Positions 40,493 to 49,256 of a stretch of 64,000 nt of DNA are shown piece after piece. Numbering within the stretch: the stretch's first letter is position 1; every line of letters starts with the position of its first letter. The position numbers were made by a program, and so were the translations under genes. The notes under the pieces were generated by a model that saw nothing but the letters and a program-made list of their open reading frames with translations, was not told the origin of the DNA and made no database searches. Source of the stretch: Mycobacterium sp. 852002-51057_SCH5723018 (GTDB lineage: Bacteria > Actinomycetota > Actinomycetes > Mycobacteriales > Mycobacteriaceae); contig NZ_LZIR01000041.1 of the NCBI RefSeq assembly GCF_001667035.1, forward strand, positions 16,393-80,392, given 5' to 3'.

Positions 40493-41726
40493 AGGGGTAG
40501 TCGGTCAATTTGATCCAGCCGTCGTCGGTGATCACCAAAACCTCTTCGCTGCGGTAGCCGCCGGTGCCGTCCTCCCACACCACCGGTTCCAAGACCAGCA
40601 CCATGCCCTGTCGCAGCACGAAGTTCTCGTCGAACTCGTCGCCGAGATCGGTTCCGATCATGGGCATTTCGGCGGCGTTGACGCCGATGCCATGGCCGAG
40701 GTAGAAGTGCGGGAGCCAGGGCCGGCTTCCGCCGTTGGCTTTGGTCGCGGCCCGTCCGAGGTCGGCGGCCGTGGCGCCGGCCCGGGCCACGTCGAGCACC
40801 GCGGTCATGATCTCGAGCCATTTGTCGAACTGCGCCCGCTGGCGCGGCGACGGGTCGCGGCCGACGATCCAGGTGCGCCCGAAGTCCGAGCAGTAGCCAC
40901 GGTAGGTGATGCTGACGTCGGTCCACAGCACGTCGCCTTCGACAAGCTCGCGTTCGGTGGACAACAGCGGCAGCGCCAGGTCGCCGTGCGTGGTCCACAC
41001 TCCTTCGGCCTTGGTCGGCGGCATCACCTGCCAGATCGGTTCCAGCATGCTGGCCGTGGCGCCCAGTTCGAACGCCCGCCGCAAAAAGCCTGCGGAGAGG
41101 TCGATCTGGCGGATGCCGGGGGCCAGGGCTTTGTGGACGTCGACCATCGCCTCGTCGGTGATGCGGATGGCGGTGCGCATGCACGACAGCTCGTCCGGGG
41201 TCTTGACCGACTTGGCGGCGCTCACGATCGCGGCGGCGTCGGCCGGGGCGCCGTCGCCGAACAGCAGCTTCGCCGCGCGCGACATCGCCCCCGTGCATTC
41301 GTCGACCGCGATCACCGCGCCGGCCGGAATCAGGCCGGCCACCTGATGCGCGAAGTTCTCAACACCCTCGTCGAATTCGAGATACACCGGCCCGTGCAGG
41401 TGATCGGCGGGCAGGTCGGACTCCTGCGCGGCGCCCTCGCGGAACGGCAGGAACAGGTGCGGCCACTCGTCGTCGGCGACCACCACGGCTACCGGCCGCT
41501 CGACGTAAGACAGCCCGGCGTCGCCCAGCGGCCAACTGGTGCCGGTGGCATAGACCACCGCGTTGTTGCCCAGCAGGATCATCGCGTCGACGCCACGTTC
41601 GGCCATCGCAGAGCGCAGCCGGGCCCCGGTCTCGCGACGCATCCGGGCCACGTCGGGCGTTTCGGGAATCACCAGGCCCTGACCGGCACCGCCGCTGCCG
41701 GTGCCCGCTTGGGCGATCGTCGTCAC
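40473..41726 (-). CDS. M24-family metallopeptidase-like protein (Xaa-Pro dipeptidase type)
   Basis: The product is 417 aa from GTG 41726, overlapping the upstream stop by 4 nt; a longer 529-residue reading runs into the amidohydrolase gene. The five metal ligands are present: D270 and D281 (WTDVSITYRGYCSDFGRTW), H345 (YLGHGIGV), E380 (VLVLEPVVW) and E394 or E395 (RSEEVLVIT). Family members cleave Xaa-Pro or related C-N bonds, and some act on non-peptide substrates. Coupling to a degenerate M24 gene and an amidohydrolase suggests a catabolic rather than a protein-turnover role. Confidence 0.87.
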   Translation of the reverse strand: MTTIAQAGTGSGGAGQGLVIPETPDVARMRRETGARLRSAMAERGVDAMILLGNNAVVYATGTSWPLGDAGLSYVERPVAVVVADDEWPHLFLPFREGAAQESDLPADHLHGPVYLEFDEGVENFAHQVAGLIPAGAVIAVDECTGAMSRAAKLLFGDGAPADAAAIVSAAKSVKTPDELSCMRTAIRITDEAMVDVHKALAPGIRQIDLSAGFLRRAFELGATASMLEPIWQVMPPTKAEGVWTTHGDLALPLLSTERELVEGDVLWTDVSITYRGYCSDFGRTWIVGRDPSPRQRAQFDKWLEIMTAVLDVARAGATAADLGRAATKANGGSRPWLPHFYLGHGIGVNAAEMPMIGTDLGDEFDENFVLRQGMVLVLEPVVWEDGTGGYRSEEVLVITDDGWIKLTDYPYDPYGN

Positions 41727-42898
41727 TCCAGGCCCAAGAATTTCGTCACGTTGCCGCTGACGATCCGCGCGGCGTTCTCCGGCCCGACGGCGTCGACCAC
41801 GGCGGCCAGCGATTTCTCCGAATAGCCGTAGGTGCTTTCGTTGTGCGGGTAGTCGCTGGACCACATCACCTTGTCCACCCCGATCTTGTCGATCAGCTGC
41901 AGTCCCAGCGGGTCGACCATGAACGACGCGCTCATGTGGGTGTCCCAGTAGTAGCGCACATCGTGCTCCAGCGGCCGGTTGAACATGTGCTGATAGGAGG
42001 CCACCAGGTGCTCGGCGTCTTGCAGCGCCCAAGGAACCCACGCGATGCCGCCCTCGAACCAACCGATCCGCAGTCCCGGGTGCCGGTCGAGGATGCCGCC
42101 AAAGATGTACTTGGAGAACGTTTCCCGGAATCCATCAATGTTGATCATCATTCCGACGACGACGCTGTTGAACTCACACGGGCTCTTCGGCGGGGTTTCT
42201 CCGATGTGGTGGGCGACCGGCAGGCCGGACGCCTCGATCTCGCCCCAGACGGCGCTCATGGAAGTGCTCGAGTAGTCGATCGGGTTGCCCTCCTCATCCT
42301 TGCCGGGATTCAGCGGCATCAGGAACGTCTTGAGCCCCAAGGACTTCAGCTCGTCCAGCGTCCGCCGGGTGCCCTGCGGATCCCACCAGTTGATCAGACC
42401 GGCACCGTAGAAGTGGCCGCTCGAGCGTTCCTGGAGTTCCGCGATGTACTCGTTGTAGATGCGGAACGCCAGTTCGCGAAGTTTCTTGTCCGGGTAGTGG
42501 AACAGGGCCAGCACCGCGTTGGGGAATGCCAGTTCCTTGTCGACGCCGTCGTCGTGCAGCTCCTGGATGCGGGCCTCGATGTTGGTGCTGGCGGCCCCGG
42601 GCAGGTCGTCGTACTGCATCAGCACCGCGCTGAAGTCGCCCGGCAGGAAGGACTGGCCCTTGCGCCCGACCTGGTAGGCGCCATCCTCGTACCAGATCCG
42701 CGGCGCCTTGTCCTTCAGATCATCCGGGAAGCGTTCGTAGAAAATGTCGGCGGCCAAGGAGATGTGGTTGTCCGCGGAGAAAACCACGGTCCCTTCTGGC
42801 AGCCCCACGTCGCTGCCGCTGGCGTGCCCGCGGCGGTCCTTCGGTGCGCCAAAGCCTCCCGGCGGATAGAGCGAAACGGTGCTGGTTTGAGTCGTCAT
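41723..42898 (-). CDS. Amidohydrolase-2 family protein
   Basis: The product is 391 aa from ATG 42898 (MTTQTSTVSLYPPGG), with GGAGGG about 7 nt upstream; the earlier ATG at 42922 is rejected. Motifs are VVFSADNHISLAADIF, LPVAHHIGET (His), LRIGWFEGGIAWVPW and VMWSSDYPHNEST with the catalytic Asp. It is the first gene of a leftward three-gene operon with the two M24 genes. It probably catalyses hydrolysis or decarboxylation of a cyclic acid intermediate. Confidence 0.88.
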   Translation of the reverse strand: MTTQTSTVSLYPPGGFGAPKDRRGHASGSDVGLPEGTVVFSADNHISLAADIFYERFPDDLKDKAPRIWYEDGAYQVGRKGQSFLPGDFSAVLMQYDDLPGAASTNIEARIQELHDDGVDKELAFPNAVLALFHYPDKKLRELAFRIYNEYIAELQERSSGHFYGAGLINWWDPQGTRRTLDELKSLGLKTFLMPLNPGKDEEGNPIDYSSTSMSAVWGEIEASGLPVAHHIGETPPKSPCEFNSVVVGMMINIDGFRETFSKYIFGGILDRHPGLRIGWFEGGIAWVPWALQDAEHLVASYQHMFNRPLEHDVRYYWDTHMSASFMVDPLGLQLIDKIGVDKVMWSSDYPHNESTYGYSEKSLAAVVDAVGPENAARIVSGNVTKFLGLE

Positions 42899-42946
42899 CG
42901 TTGACCCTCCATTCGGATCCATTTTTTTGAGCCTAGCCAGCTCGGA

Positions 42947-44197
42947 TTACCAGGTCACCGGCAGTTCGTAGACGCCGTAGGCGAGCCGGTCATGCTTGAA
43001 CGGGATGTCGTCGATCGGGACGGCCAGCGCCAGCGTGGGAATGCGGCGGAACAACGTGCGGTAGATGATCTGCAGTTCCGCGCGGGCGAGCTGCTGACCG
43101 ACGCATTGGTGCCTGCCGTAGCCGAAGGCGACGTTTCGGTCCGCCCCCGACCGGTGCAGGTATAGCCGTTCCGGCTCGGTGAAGACTCGCTGGTCCCAGT
43201 TCGCCGGTGCCAGGTCGATGATGATGCCTTCGCCGGCCCGAATGACTTCCCCCGCGATGGCGATGTCTTCGAGCGCCACGCGCCGCTGGCCGTTCTGGAT
43301 GATGCTGAGATAGCGCAACAGCTCCTCGACCGCGTTCGCGACGATCTTGGGATCCTCGGCATCACGGATGACAGCCAGCTGATCCGGATTGTCCAGCAGC
43401 GCAAGCACACCGAGCCCGATCATGTTCGAGGTGGTCTCGTGCCCGGCGATCAGCAATCCGGTGCCCAACTGAGCGGCCTCTCTGACGCTGAGCTCGCCGG
43501 CCTTGACCCGCTCCGCCAGGTCGGACACAGCGTCTGGCGCAGAATCCGAGGCGGGGTTTTCCATCTTCGCCTCGACCAGTTGGGCGAGGTACTTGTTGAG
43601 GCTCATCGCGCCTTTGACGGTGTCCTCACCGGTCGCGTACCGTGCGAGCCCGACGTTGGCGTGGTGCTGGAACATGTCCGCGTCTTCGTAGGGCACGCCG
43701 AGCAGCTGGCTGATCACCAGCGACGGGACCGGCAGGGCCAGCGCGGTGACGACGTCGGCGGGCTGCGGTCCGGCCAGCATCGCGTCGATGTGGTCGTCGG
43801 TGATCTGTTGGATCGTCGGGCGCAGCCCTTCCACCCGCTTGAAGGTGAAGGGCTTCGACAGCATTCGACGGAATCGAGTGTGCTCTTCGCCGTCGGCGGT
43901 GAAGACCGATCGGGGGCGCTTGTGCACCGTGGACAACATGCCCGCGTTCCAGTGCGGAAACCCCGGCGCCCGGTCGTCGACGCTGACCCGGGAATCCGAA
44001 AACAGTTCCCGTACTTGGTCGTAGCCGGTGATCAGCCATGGTGTGCTGCCGTCCCAAATCCGGACTCGGGTGACCGGCTTGGCTTCGGCGAGGGCCATGA
44101 CGTCCGGCGGCGGGGCGAATGGGCAGCTCGCCCGCCTGCCCATCGGATACTCCGGGATCTCGGCCTCGGTGGTAGTGCTCGTCAGTGTGTCCGACAT
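42947..44197 (-). CDS. Cytochrome P450 (CYP105-like)
   Basis: The product is 416 aa. The I-helix is LIAGHETTSNMIG, the K-helix ExxR is EELLRYL, and the heme loop is FGYGRHQCVGQQLAR. The pattern around FTADGEEHTRFRRMLSKPFTFKRVEGLRP is typical of CYP105-type soluble P450s, which often hydroxylate xenobiotics or macrolide-like substrates. It is the third gene of a TetR-ferredoxin-P450 operon, 1 nt after the ferredoxin. It is not preceded by the GAGAAT box, so it seems to belong to a separate regulon. Confidence 0.92.
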   Translation of the reverse strand: MSDTLTSTTTEAEIPEYPMGRRASCPFAPPPDVMALAEAKPVTRVRIWDGSTPWLITGYDQVRELFSDSRVSVDDRAPGFPHWNAGMLSTVHKRPRSVFTADGEEHTRFRRMLSKPFTFKRVEGLRPTIQQITDDHIDAMLAGPQPADVVTALALPVPSLVISQLLGVPYEDADMFQHHANVGLARYATGEDTVKGAMSLNKYLAQLVEAKMENPASDSAPDAVSDLAERVKAGELSVREAAQLGTGLLIAGHETTSNMIGLGVLALLDNPDQLAVIRDAEDPKIVANAVEELLRYLSIIQNGQRRVALEDIAIAGEVIRAGEGIIIDLAPANWDQRVFTEPERLYLHRSGADRNVAFGYGRHQCVGQQLARAELQIIYRTLFRRIPTLALAVPIDDIPFKHDRLAYGVYELPVTW

Positions 44198-44198
44198 T

Positions 44199-44393
44199 TC
44201 ATTCCTCGATGTGAATGGCCAGTGCGGGGCACGCGGTGGCCGCCCGGCGGGCTCCCTCGGCCTGCGCTTCCGAGGGATGGGGATTGAGCAAAACGACGAC
44301 GCCGTCGTCGTCGCGCTGGTCGAATACCTCGGGCGCGTTCATCACGCAGTTCCCCGAGGAAGCGCAAATGTCTTGGTCGACAGTCACTTTCAT
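44199..44393 (-). CDS. 3Fe-4S ferredoxin for the adjacent P450
   Basis: The product is 64 aa (MKVTVDQDIC). Ligand positions are C10, C16 and C55-P, with Ser13 at the second position. PEVFDQRDDDG is standard. It lies between the TetR gene (10 nt) and the P450 (1 nt) and must be the P450's electron donor. Confidence 0.92.
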   Translation of the reverse strand: MKVTVDQDICASSGNCVMNAPEVFDQRDDDGVVVLLNPHPSEAQAEGARRAATACPALAIHIEE

Positions 44394-44403
44394 CTGCGGC
44401 CCT

Positions 44404-45084
44404 TCACTCGTACGGCGTCACGGGCGCCAGCCACAGGCCCACGATGGCGTCGATGAGCCCGGACGCCGCAGCGCGCCAAGAGGTTTGGTGCATGGACGAA
44501 CCCGCCGCCAGCGCGCGTTCCCGGTCGGCGCAGGTGTGCATCAGCAGGTTGCGGGCCATGATGTTGCGTTCGAAACGCACCTCGGCCGGGAGGTCGGGCA
44601 GGCAGCTGTTGATGCCGTCGACCACCTGAACCAGCGACGGCGAGCTGAGCGCACCCTTGACGATGATGTTGTAGTAGGCCGGATCGGTCATCGCCTGCGC
44701 CGCGAAGCGCGCGTACCAGGTGGGTGACCCATCACAGCCGAGATCCGCCAGGTGGTCGGTCAGGGGCCGCACCAGGCAGGCCACCCAGTCACGCATGCCC
44801 GCTGAGCCCCCGGCGTCCAGCAGCTCGGCGACCATTTCTTCGCGAAGCTGCTCGACGGGGCCGCGGTGTTTGTGCTCGATGGCACGGACCAGGTCGGCCT
44901 TGGTGCCGAAGTGGTAACCCACCGCGGCATTGTTGCCCTGCCCGGCGGCCTCGCTGACCTGGCGGTTCGACACCGCGAACATGCCGTGCTCGGCATATAG
45001 CCGCTCGGCCGCCGCCAGGATCGCCTCCTGGGTGGAGCTGGCCCGCTCGGTGCGAACCATCCTGCCTGCCACGGTCATGGGCAC
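44404..45084 (-). CDS. TetR-family regulator of the ferredoxin-P450 operon
   Basis: The product is up to 226 aa. ATG 45084, 45078 and 45060 are all possible starts. The HTH is TQEAILAAAERLYAEHGMFAVSNRQVSEAAGQGNNAAVGYHFGTKADLVRAI, with helix 3 NNAAVGYHFG. The C-terminal domain is large and helical (WYARFAAQAMTDPAYYNII). A 22-bp near-palindrome at 45106-45127 lies 22 nt upstream of the longest start. A second copy precedes the SDR at 45695. It therefore probably represses its own operon and that SDR. Confidence 0.88.
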   Translation of the reverse strand: MPMTVAGRMVRTERASSTQEAILAAAERLYAEHGMFAVSNRQVSEAAGQGNNAAVGYHFGTKADLVRAIEHKHRGPVEQLREEMVAELLDAGGSAGMRDWVACLVRPLTDHLADLGCDGSPTWYARFAAQAMTDPAYYNIIVKGALSSPSLVQVVDGINSCLPDLPAEVRFERNIMARNLLMHTCADRERALAAGSSMHQTSWRAAASGLIDAIVGLWLAPVTPYE

Positions 45085-45105
45085 CAGTCAACCGGGCCGG
45101 AGACT

Positions 45106-45127
45106 TTAAGTCAAGCGCTTGATTTAA
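45106..45127. promoter_or_regulatory. 22-bp near-palindrome centred on TCAAGCGCTTGA, putative TetR operator
   Basis: TTAAGTCAAGC and GCTTGATTTAA are complementary except at one position pair. The core TCAAGCGCTTGA is a perfect palindrome. It lies just upstream of the TetR-ferredoxin-P450 operon. The CAAG-N2-CTTG core is the one known for KstR2 operators, although the adjacent TetR does not look like KstR2. Confidence 0.7.
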
Positions 45128-45207
45128 TCTAGGGATGCCCGGTGGTGCACCACCGTGGTGACTACGGGTGGGGCCGCAGGCGAGGCACGATCGAGCCTGA
45201 TGTGTTG

Positions 45208-45227
45208 ACTTCAACAGAACTTGAAGT
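45208..45227. promoter_or_regulatory. Inverted repeat ACTTCAA-N6-TTGAAGT before the PPOX gene
   Basis: The 7-bp arms (45208-45214 and 45221-45227) are perfectly complementary. The right arm ends 14 nt before the ATG at 45242. It could be an operator overlapping a promoter or a leaderless start region. Confidence 0.5.
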
Positions 45228-45241
45228 TTTAGCCTGCCGGC

Positions 45242-45664
45242 ATGACCTTCAAATCGCACGAAATTGAATTCCTGCGCCAGGCAGACCTGGGTCGGTTGGC
45301 GACCATCCGGCACGACGGCACGCCGCAGAACAGCCCGGTGGGATTCACCTACAACGAGTCACTGGGCACCATCGACATCACTGGCTACCGCATGTCGAAG
45401 AGCCAGAAGTACCGCAACATTGCGCACCACAACAAGGTTGCCTTCGTCGTCGACGACATCCCCTCGCGCGACCCCTGGCGGGTTCGTTGCCTTGAGATAC
45501 GCGGCATCGCCCAGCAAGCCGAGGCGCCACCGTCGCGGGGCGCCGCGGGCGACGAGCTCGACACGGCGATCATCCGGATCACGCCGCAGCGCATCATCAG
45601 CTTCGGCATTGACGATCAGGTCAGCGAACCGCACCAGCTGCGGGTGGACCGGCGCAACGTTTAG
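45242..45664 (+). CDS. PPOX-class F420-dependent oxidoreductase
   Basis: The product is 140 aa. It has the split-barrel flavin/F420 fold: FLRQADLGRLATIRHDGTPQNSPVGFTYNESLGTIDITGYRMSKSQKYRNIAHHNKVAFVVDD. The LATIRHDGTPQNSPVGF block and the K-Y-R-N-I helix match mycobacterial Rv1155/Rv2074-like proteins that bind F420 and reduce small molecules. The C-terminal part RITPQRIISFGID is conserved in the group. It is monocistronic, divergent from the TetR operon and convergent with the SDR at 45695. Confidence 0.87.
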   Translation: MTFKSHEIEFLRQADLGRLATIRHDGTPQNSPVGFTYNESLGTIDITGYRMSKSQKYRNIAHHNKVAFVVDDIPSRDPWRVRCLEIRGIAQQAEAPPSRGAAGDELDTAIIRITPQRIISFGIDDQVSEPHQLRVDRRNV

Positions 45665-45694
45665 CGCGCCGGCAGCGAAGCGGCCCGCCTAACG

Positions 45695-46507
45695 TCAGCC
45701 CTCGCGCTTCTTGGACCGGATCGGCTTGCCGGCGGACGACCCGCCGTCCACCGGCAGCACGGTCCCCGTGACGTACCGGGACCGGTCGGTGGCGAAATAC
45801 AGGGCCGCCTCGGCGATGTCCTCGGGCGTGCCCTCGCGCTTCAGCGGCCGGTCCTCGCGCATCGTTTCGCGAATCGACGCCTCGAACCGCTCGATCTCGT
45901 CCGGCTCCATGTTCAGCGCAGACTTCGAGACCAAGGGCGTCGGGATGTTGCCTGGCGCAATCACGTTGACGCGAATCTCGTAGTGGGCCAACTCAATTGC
46001 CGCGCATTTGGTGAACTGGATGACCGCCGCTTTGGACGCCCGGTAAGTCATCACGCCTCCGCCGGCCTGGATTCCGCCAATCGAGCTGACATTGATGATC
46101 GATCCGCCGCCGTGAGCGGCCATGTGTCGAGCGGCGTCTCGGGTACCCGCCATCACGCCCAGTACGTTGACCGCCATCACGCGGTGGAAGTCGGCCAGGT
46201 CGTCGTCGAGGAACCGACGATGCATCTTGCTCGAAACACCGGCGTTGTTCACCATCACGTCCAGGCCGCCAAATTTGTCCACCGCCGCGGCCACCAGCGC
46301 CCGGACCTCTTCGGGGTCGGAGACGTCCGTCCGCTGAAAGAAAGCGTCGGGTCCCAGCGCCGCCGCCAGCTCGTCGCCCTTGTCGGTTTCGATGTCGGCA
46401 ATGACGACCCGCGCGCCCTCGGCCACAAATTTCTCCACGGTGCCGCGGCCGATGCCGGAAGCACCGCCGGTGACGATGGCAACCTTGCCCGCCAGTTCGT
46501 TGACCAC
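45695..46507 (-). CDS. SDR-family oxidoreductase
   Basis: The product is 270 aa from GTG 46507. It is a classical SDR: GGASGIGRGTVEKFVAEGARVVIAD, NNAGVSS, NVSSIGGIQAGGGVMTYRASKAAV (Ser...Tyr-x3-Lys), APGNIPTP, YVTGTVLPVDGGSS. A basic tail GKPIRSKKREG follows. A 22-bp operator-like repeat at 46536-46557 lies 28 nt upstream and matches the one before the TetR-P450 operon. It may therefore oxidise the P450 product. Confidence 0.88.
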   Translation of the reverse strand: MVNELAGKVAIVTGGASGIGRGTVEKFVAEGARVVIADIETDKGDELAAALGPDAFFQRTDVSDPEEVRALVAAAVDKFGGLDVMVNNAGVSSKMHRRFLDDDLADFHRVMAVNVLGVMAGTRDAARHMAAHGGGSIINVSSIGGIQAGGGVMTYRASKAAVIQFTKCAAIELAHYEIRVNVIAPGNIPTPLVSKSALNMEPDEIERFEASIRETMREDRPLKREGTPEDIAEAALYFATDRSRYVTGTVLPVDGGSSAGKPIRSKKREG

Positions 46508-46535
46508 ACGACGAGTTAATCGGCGCCGCCGGTGT

Positions 46536-46557
46536 TAAGTCAAGCAGTTGATTTAAC
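46536..46557. promoter_or_regulatory. Second copy of the TTAAGTCAAGC...TTGATTTAA repeat
   Basis: It is identical to the 45106 site except for two central bases (CAGT in place of CGCT), which breaks the central symmetry. The outer flanks are G and C, extending the repeat. It is upstream of the SDR at 45695. Confidence 0.62.
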
Positions 46558-46775
46558 CCTTTGCGTGGGCGCTTCCTCGATGTCGTGTGAATCCCGGGCG
46601 ACGACACGCCGCTGAACTCCACCGCTGCCTCACACTCAAAGCCCTGAGTTCACACTCAATTGCTCCCCGATCGCTTGCTAGCGCTTGCTGCCGCCTACTG
46701 TCGCCTTCGGTGGCTTCGAGCATCGGTGGGATGCTGGCGTGGCCAGTTCATCGGCTATCTCGGGAAGGCTTGATT

Positions 46776-47543
46776 ATGAAGATTCTGGTCGTCGGCGGCA
46801 CGGGGCTCATCGGCTCGCAGGTCATCGCCAATCTGACCCAGCTGGGACACGAGGCGGTGTCGGCGTCGCCGCGCTCGGGGGTCAACAGTGTCACCGGCGA
46901 GGGTCTCGCCGAGGCAGTCGCGGGCGTGCACACCGTGGTGGACGTGGCCAACTCGCCGTCCTTCGACGACGACCCCGTAATGGACTTCTTCACCGCCTCG
47001 ACGAGAAACCTCCTCGACGCGGAGCGGGCCGCCGGTGTGCAGCACCATGTGGCGCTCTCCATTGTGGGAGCCGACCGCGCCACCGACAGTGGATACATGC
47101 GGGCCAAGGTTGCCCAGGAAAAGCTGATCGAGGCAGCGGCGGTGCCTTATTCGATCGTGCGGGCCACCCAGTTCTTCGAATTCGTCAACGCGATCGCCGA
47201 TTCGGCAACCGAGGGCGACACGGTTCGCCTGCCGGTGGGGGCGTTCCAGCCCATCGCCGCCAAGGACGTCGCCACGGCCGTCAGTGGCGCAACGATCAGT
47301 GATCCGAGCAATGGCATCACCAATATCGCCGGCCCCGAAAAGCGCGGCATGGACGACTTCATCCGGACCGCGCTGGCCGCATCCAACGATCCTCGCCAGG
47401 TAGCGGGAGACCCTACGGCCCGCTATTTCGGTACCACGCTGGACGAGCACACCATCGTTCCCCTCGACAGCGAGGACCCGACGATCTACCCCACCCGCTT
47501 CAGCGATTGGCTGGCCGCCCAGATGCCGAGTTCCGCGCACTGA
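46776..47543 (+). CDS. NmrA-like atypical SDR (NAD(P)-binding protein)
   Basis: The product is 255 aa from ATG 46776 (MKILVVGGTGLIGSQVIANL), with GGGAAGG upstream; a longer in-frame reading from 46587 is rejected. The glycine motif GGTGLIG and the absence of the classical YxxxK place it among atypical SDRs. Other blocks are HHVALSIVGADRATDSGYMRAKVAQEKLIEAAAVPYSIVRATQFFEFV and NIAGPEKRGMDDFI. Such proteins act as NAD(P)H sensors or reductases, often in stress response. It does not seem operonic. The upstream 268 bp hold the SDR's operator and no other feature. Confidence 0.82.
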   Translation: MKILVVGGTGLIGSQVIANLTQLGHEAVSASPRSGVNSVTGEGLAEAVAGVHTVVDVANSPSFDDDPVMDFFTASTRNLLDAERAAGVQHHVALSIVGADRATDSGYMRAKVAQEKLIEAAAVPYSIVRATQFFEFVNAIADSATEGDTVRLPVGAFQPIAAKDVATAVSGATISDPSNGITNIAGPEKRGMDDFIRTALAASNDPRQVAGDPTARYFGTTLDEHTIVPLDSEDPTIYPTRFSDWLAAQMPSSAH

Positions 47544-47655
47544 GCGGTCGCAACGCGGCCGGGACATCGTTGGCGGTCGAGTACTTGTGATCCGGCTGAC
47601 ACCAGAGCACGGTAGAAGGCGCCGGGGTGAATCGACCCGTCACGAGGAGCGCTGA

Positions 47656-49254
47656 ATGCCGGTGCGACCCACAAGCTGGGTTCTCTCAGACCCGACGCGG
47701 CTGACCAGGCGCGGCTTCATGGCCGCCGGACTCGCGGGCGGGTTGGCGTTGGCGGGCTGCGGCCAATCCAAGTCCCAGGGATCGGACACCGCCGCCCAGA
47801 TGGCCGCCGCCATCGCCGCCGCCGAGGCGGCCCGGCCGCACAGCGGGCGCACCGTGACCGCCAGCCTGGCGGCGCAGCCGGCGCAAGTCGACCTGGGCGG
47901 ACCGGTCGCCCGCACGTTCGCCTATGGCAACGCCATCCCGGGACCGCTGATCCGGGCCAAGATCGGCGACGAGCTCGTGGTCACCGTCTCCAACCGGTTG
48001 GACCATGCGACATCGGTGCATTGGCACGGCGTCGCGCTGCGCAACGACATGGACGGCGCCGCGCCCGCCACGCCGAACGTTCCGGCCGGTCAAGACTTCA
48101 CCTATCGGTTCTCCGTACCGAATTCGGGCACCTACTGGGCCCATCCGCATACCGGACTGGACGCCGACATGGGGCTTTATCTGCCCGTCATTGTCGACGA
48201 TCCGACCGAGGGCAACTACGACGCCGAATGGATTGTGGTCCTTGACGATTGGACCGATGGCGTCGGCAAGAGTCCCCAGCAGCTCTACGCCGAGCTGACG
48301 GCGCCGAACAAGCCCGGCAGGTCGAACATGCCGACGACGACGTCGCCGACCACGACGACTTCGAAGACCTCAACGACCTCGACACGCTCAACCACACCGA
48401 TGTCGGGGATGCCGGGCATGTCGGGGACCACCGGCGGCAGAAGCGACCTGCTTGGCGGCGACGCCGGAGACATCGACTATCCCTACTACCTGATCAACGG
48501 CCGAATTCCGGCGGCGCCCACCAGCTTCAGCGCCAAACCGGGTCAGAGAATCAGGATCCGCTTCATCAACACCGGCTCCGACACCACGTTTCGCGTCGCG
48601 CTGGCCGGCCACCCGATGACGGTCACTCATACCGACGGCTATCGCGTGGTGCCCAGGCAGGTCGACGCCCTGCTCATCGGCATGGCTGAACGCTACGACG
48701 TCGTCGTGACCGCAGCCGAGGGCGTCTTCCCGCTGGTCGCGGTCGCGGAAGGCAAGAACGGCCTCGCCCGCGCCCTGCTATCGACGGGCGCCGGCAGCGC
48801 ACCCGACCCTGGGTTCAAGCCCGCCGAACTCACCAAGCGGGTGGGCACCATCGAGATGTTCACCGCCACAACGCCGGTCAACCTGGGCCGCCCCCAGCCC
48901 GACCTCAACCTCGAAGTTCTCTTGGGCGGCAACATGACCCAATACAACTGGATGATCAACGGCAAGCCCTACAGCCAGACCGATCCGTTGCACGTACGGC
49001 AAGGTGAACGTCCCACCATCACGTTCGACAACCCCACGATGATGTATCACCCGATTCACCTGCACGGCCACACCTTTCAGCTGATCAAGGCCGATGGCAG
49101 CCCCGGCGCACGCAAGGACACCGTCATCGTGCTGCCCAAGCAGAAAATCGTGGCCGTGCTGGTCGCCGACAACCCGGGCCTGTGGATGCTGCACTGCCAC
49201 AACACCTACCACCAAGAGGCCGGCATGCAGACCCGGCTGGACTACACCTTCTGA
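47656..49254 (+). CDS. mmcO: Multicopper oxidase, MmcO-like, Tat-exported lipoprotein
   Basis: The product is 532 aa. The N-terminus has a Tat motif TRRGFMA and a lipobox LALAGC, so export by Tat and lipid anchoring are expected, as for the M. tuberculosis MmcO. Copper sites are complete: VHWHG and WAHPHTG (domain 1), HPIHLHGH and LHCHNTYHQEAGM (domain 3). A Thr/Ser-rich linker with MSGMPGMSG at about residues 210-260 may bind copper. The enzyme oxidises Cu(I) and protects against copper. No RicR-type box was recognised upstream. It is a housekeeping or virulence gene within the catabolic region. Confidence 0.9.
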   Translation: MPVRPTSWVLSDPTRLTRRGFMAAGLAGGLALAGCGQSKSQGSDTAAQMAAAIAAAEAARPHSGRTVTASLAAQPAQVDLGGPVARTFAYGNAIPGPLIRAKIGDELVVTVSNRLDHATSVHWHGVALRNDMDGAAPATPNVPAGQDFTYRFSVPNSGTYWAHPHTGLDADMGLYLPVIVDDPTEGNYDAEWIVVLDDWTDGVGKSPQQLYAELTAPNKPGRSNMPTTTSPTTTTSKTSTTSTRSTTPMSGMPGMSGTTGGRSDLLGGDAGDIDYPYYLINGRIPAAPTSFSAKPGQRIRIRFINTGSDTTFRVALAGHPMTVTHTDGYRVVPRQVDALLIGMAERYDVVVTAAEGVFPLVAVAEGKNGLARALLSTGAGSAPDPGFKPAELTKRVGTIEMFTATTPVNLGRPQPDLNLEVLLGGNMTQYNWMINGKPYSQTDPLHVRQGERPTITFDNPTMMYHPIHLHGHTFQLIKADGSPGARKDTVIVLPKQKIVAVLVADNPGLWMLHCHNTYHQEAGMQTRLDYTF

Positions 49255-49256
49255 CC

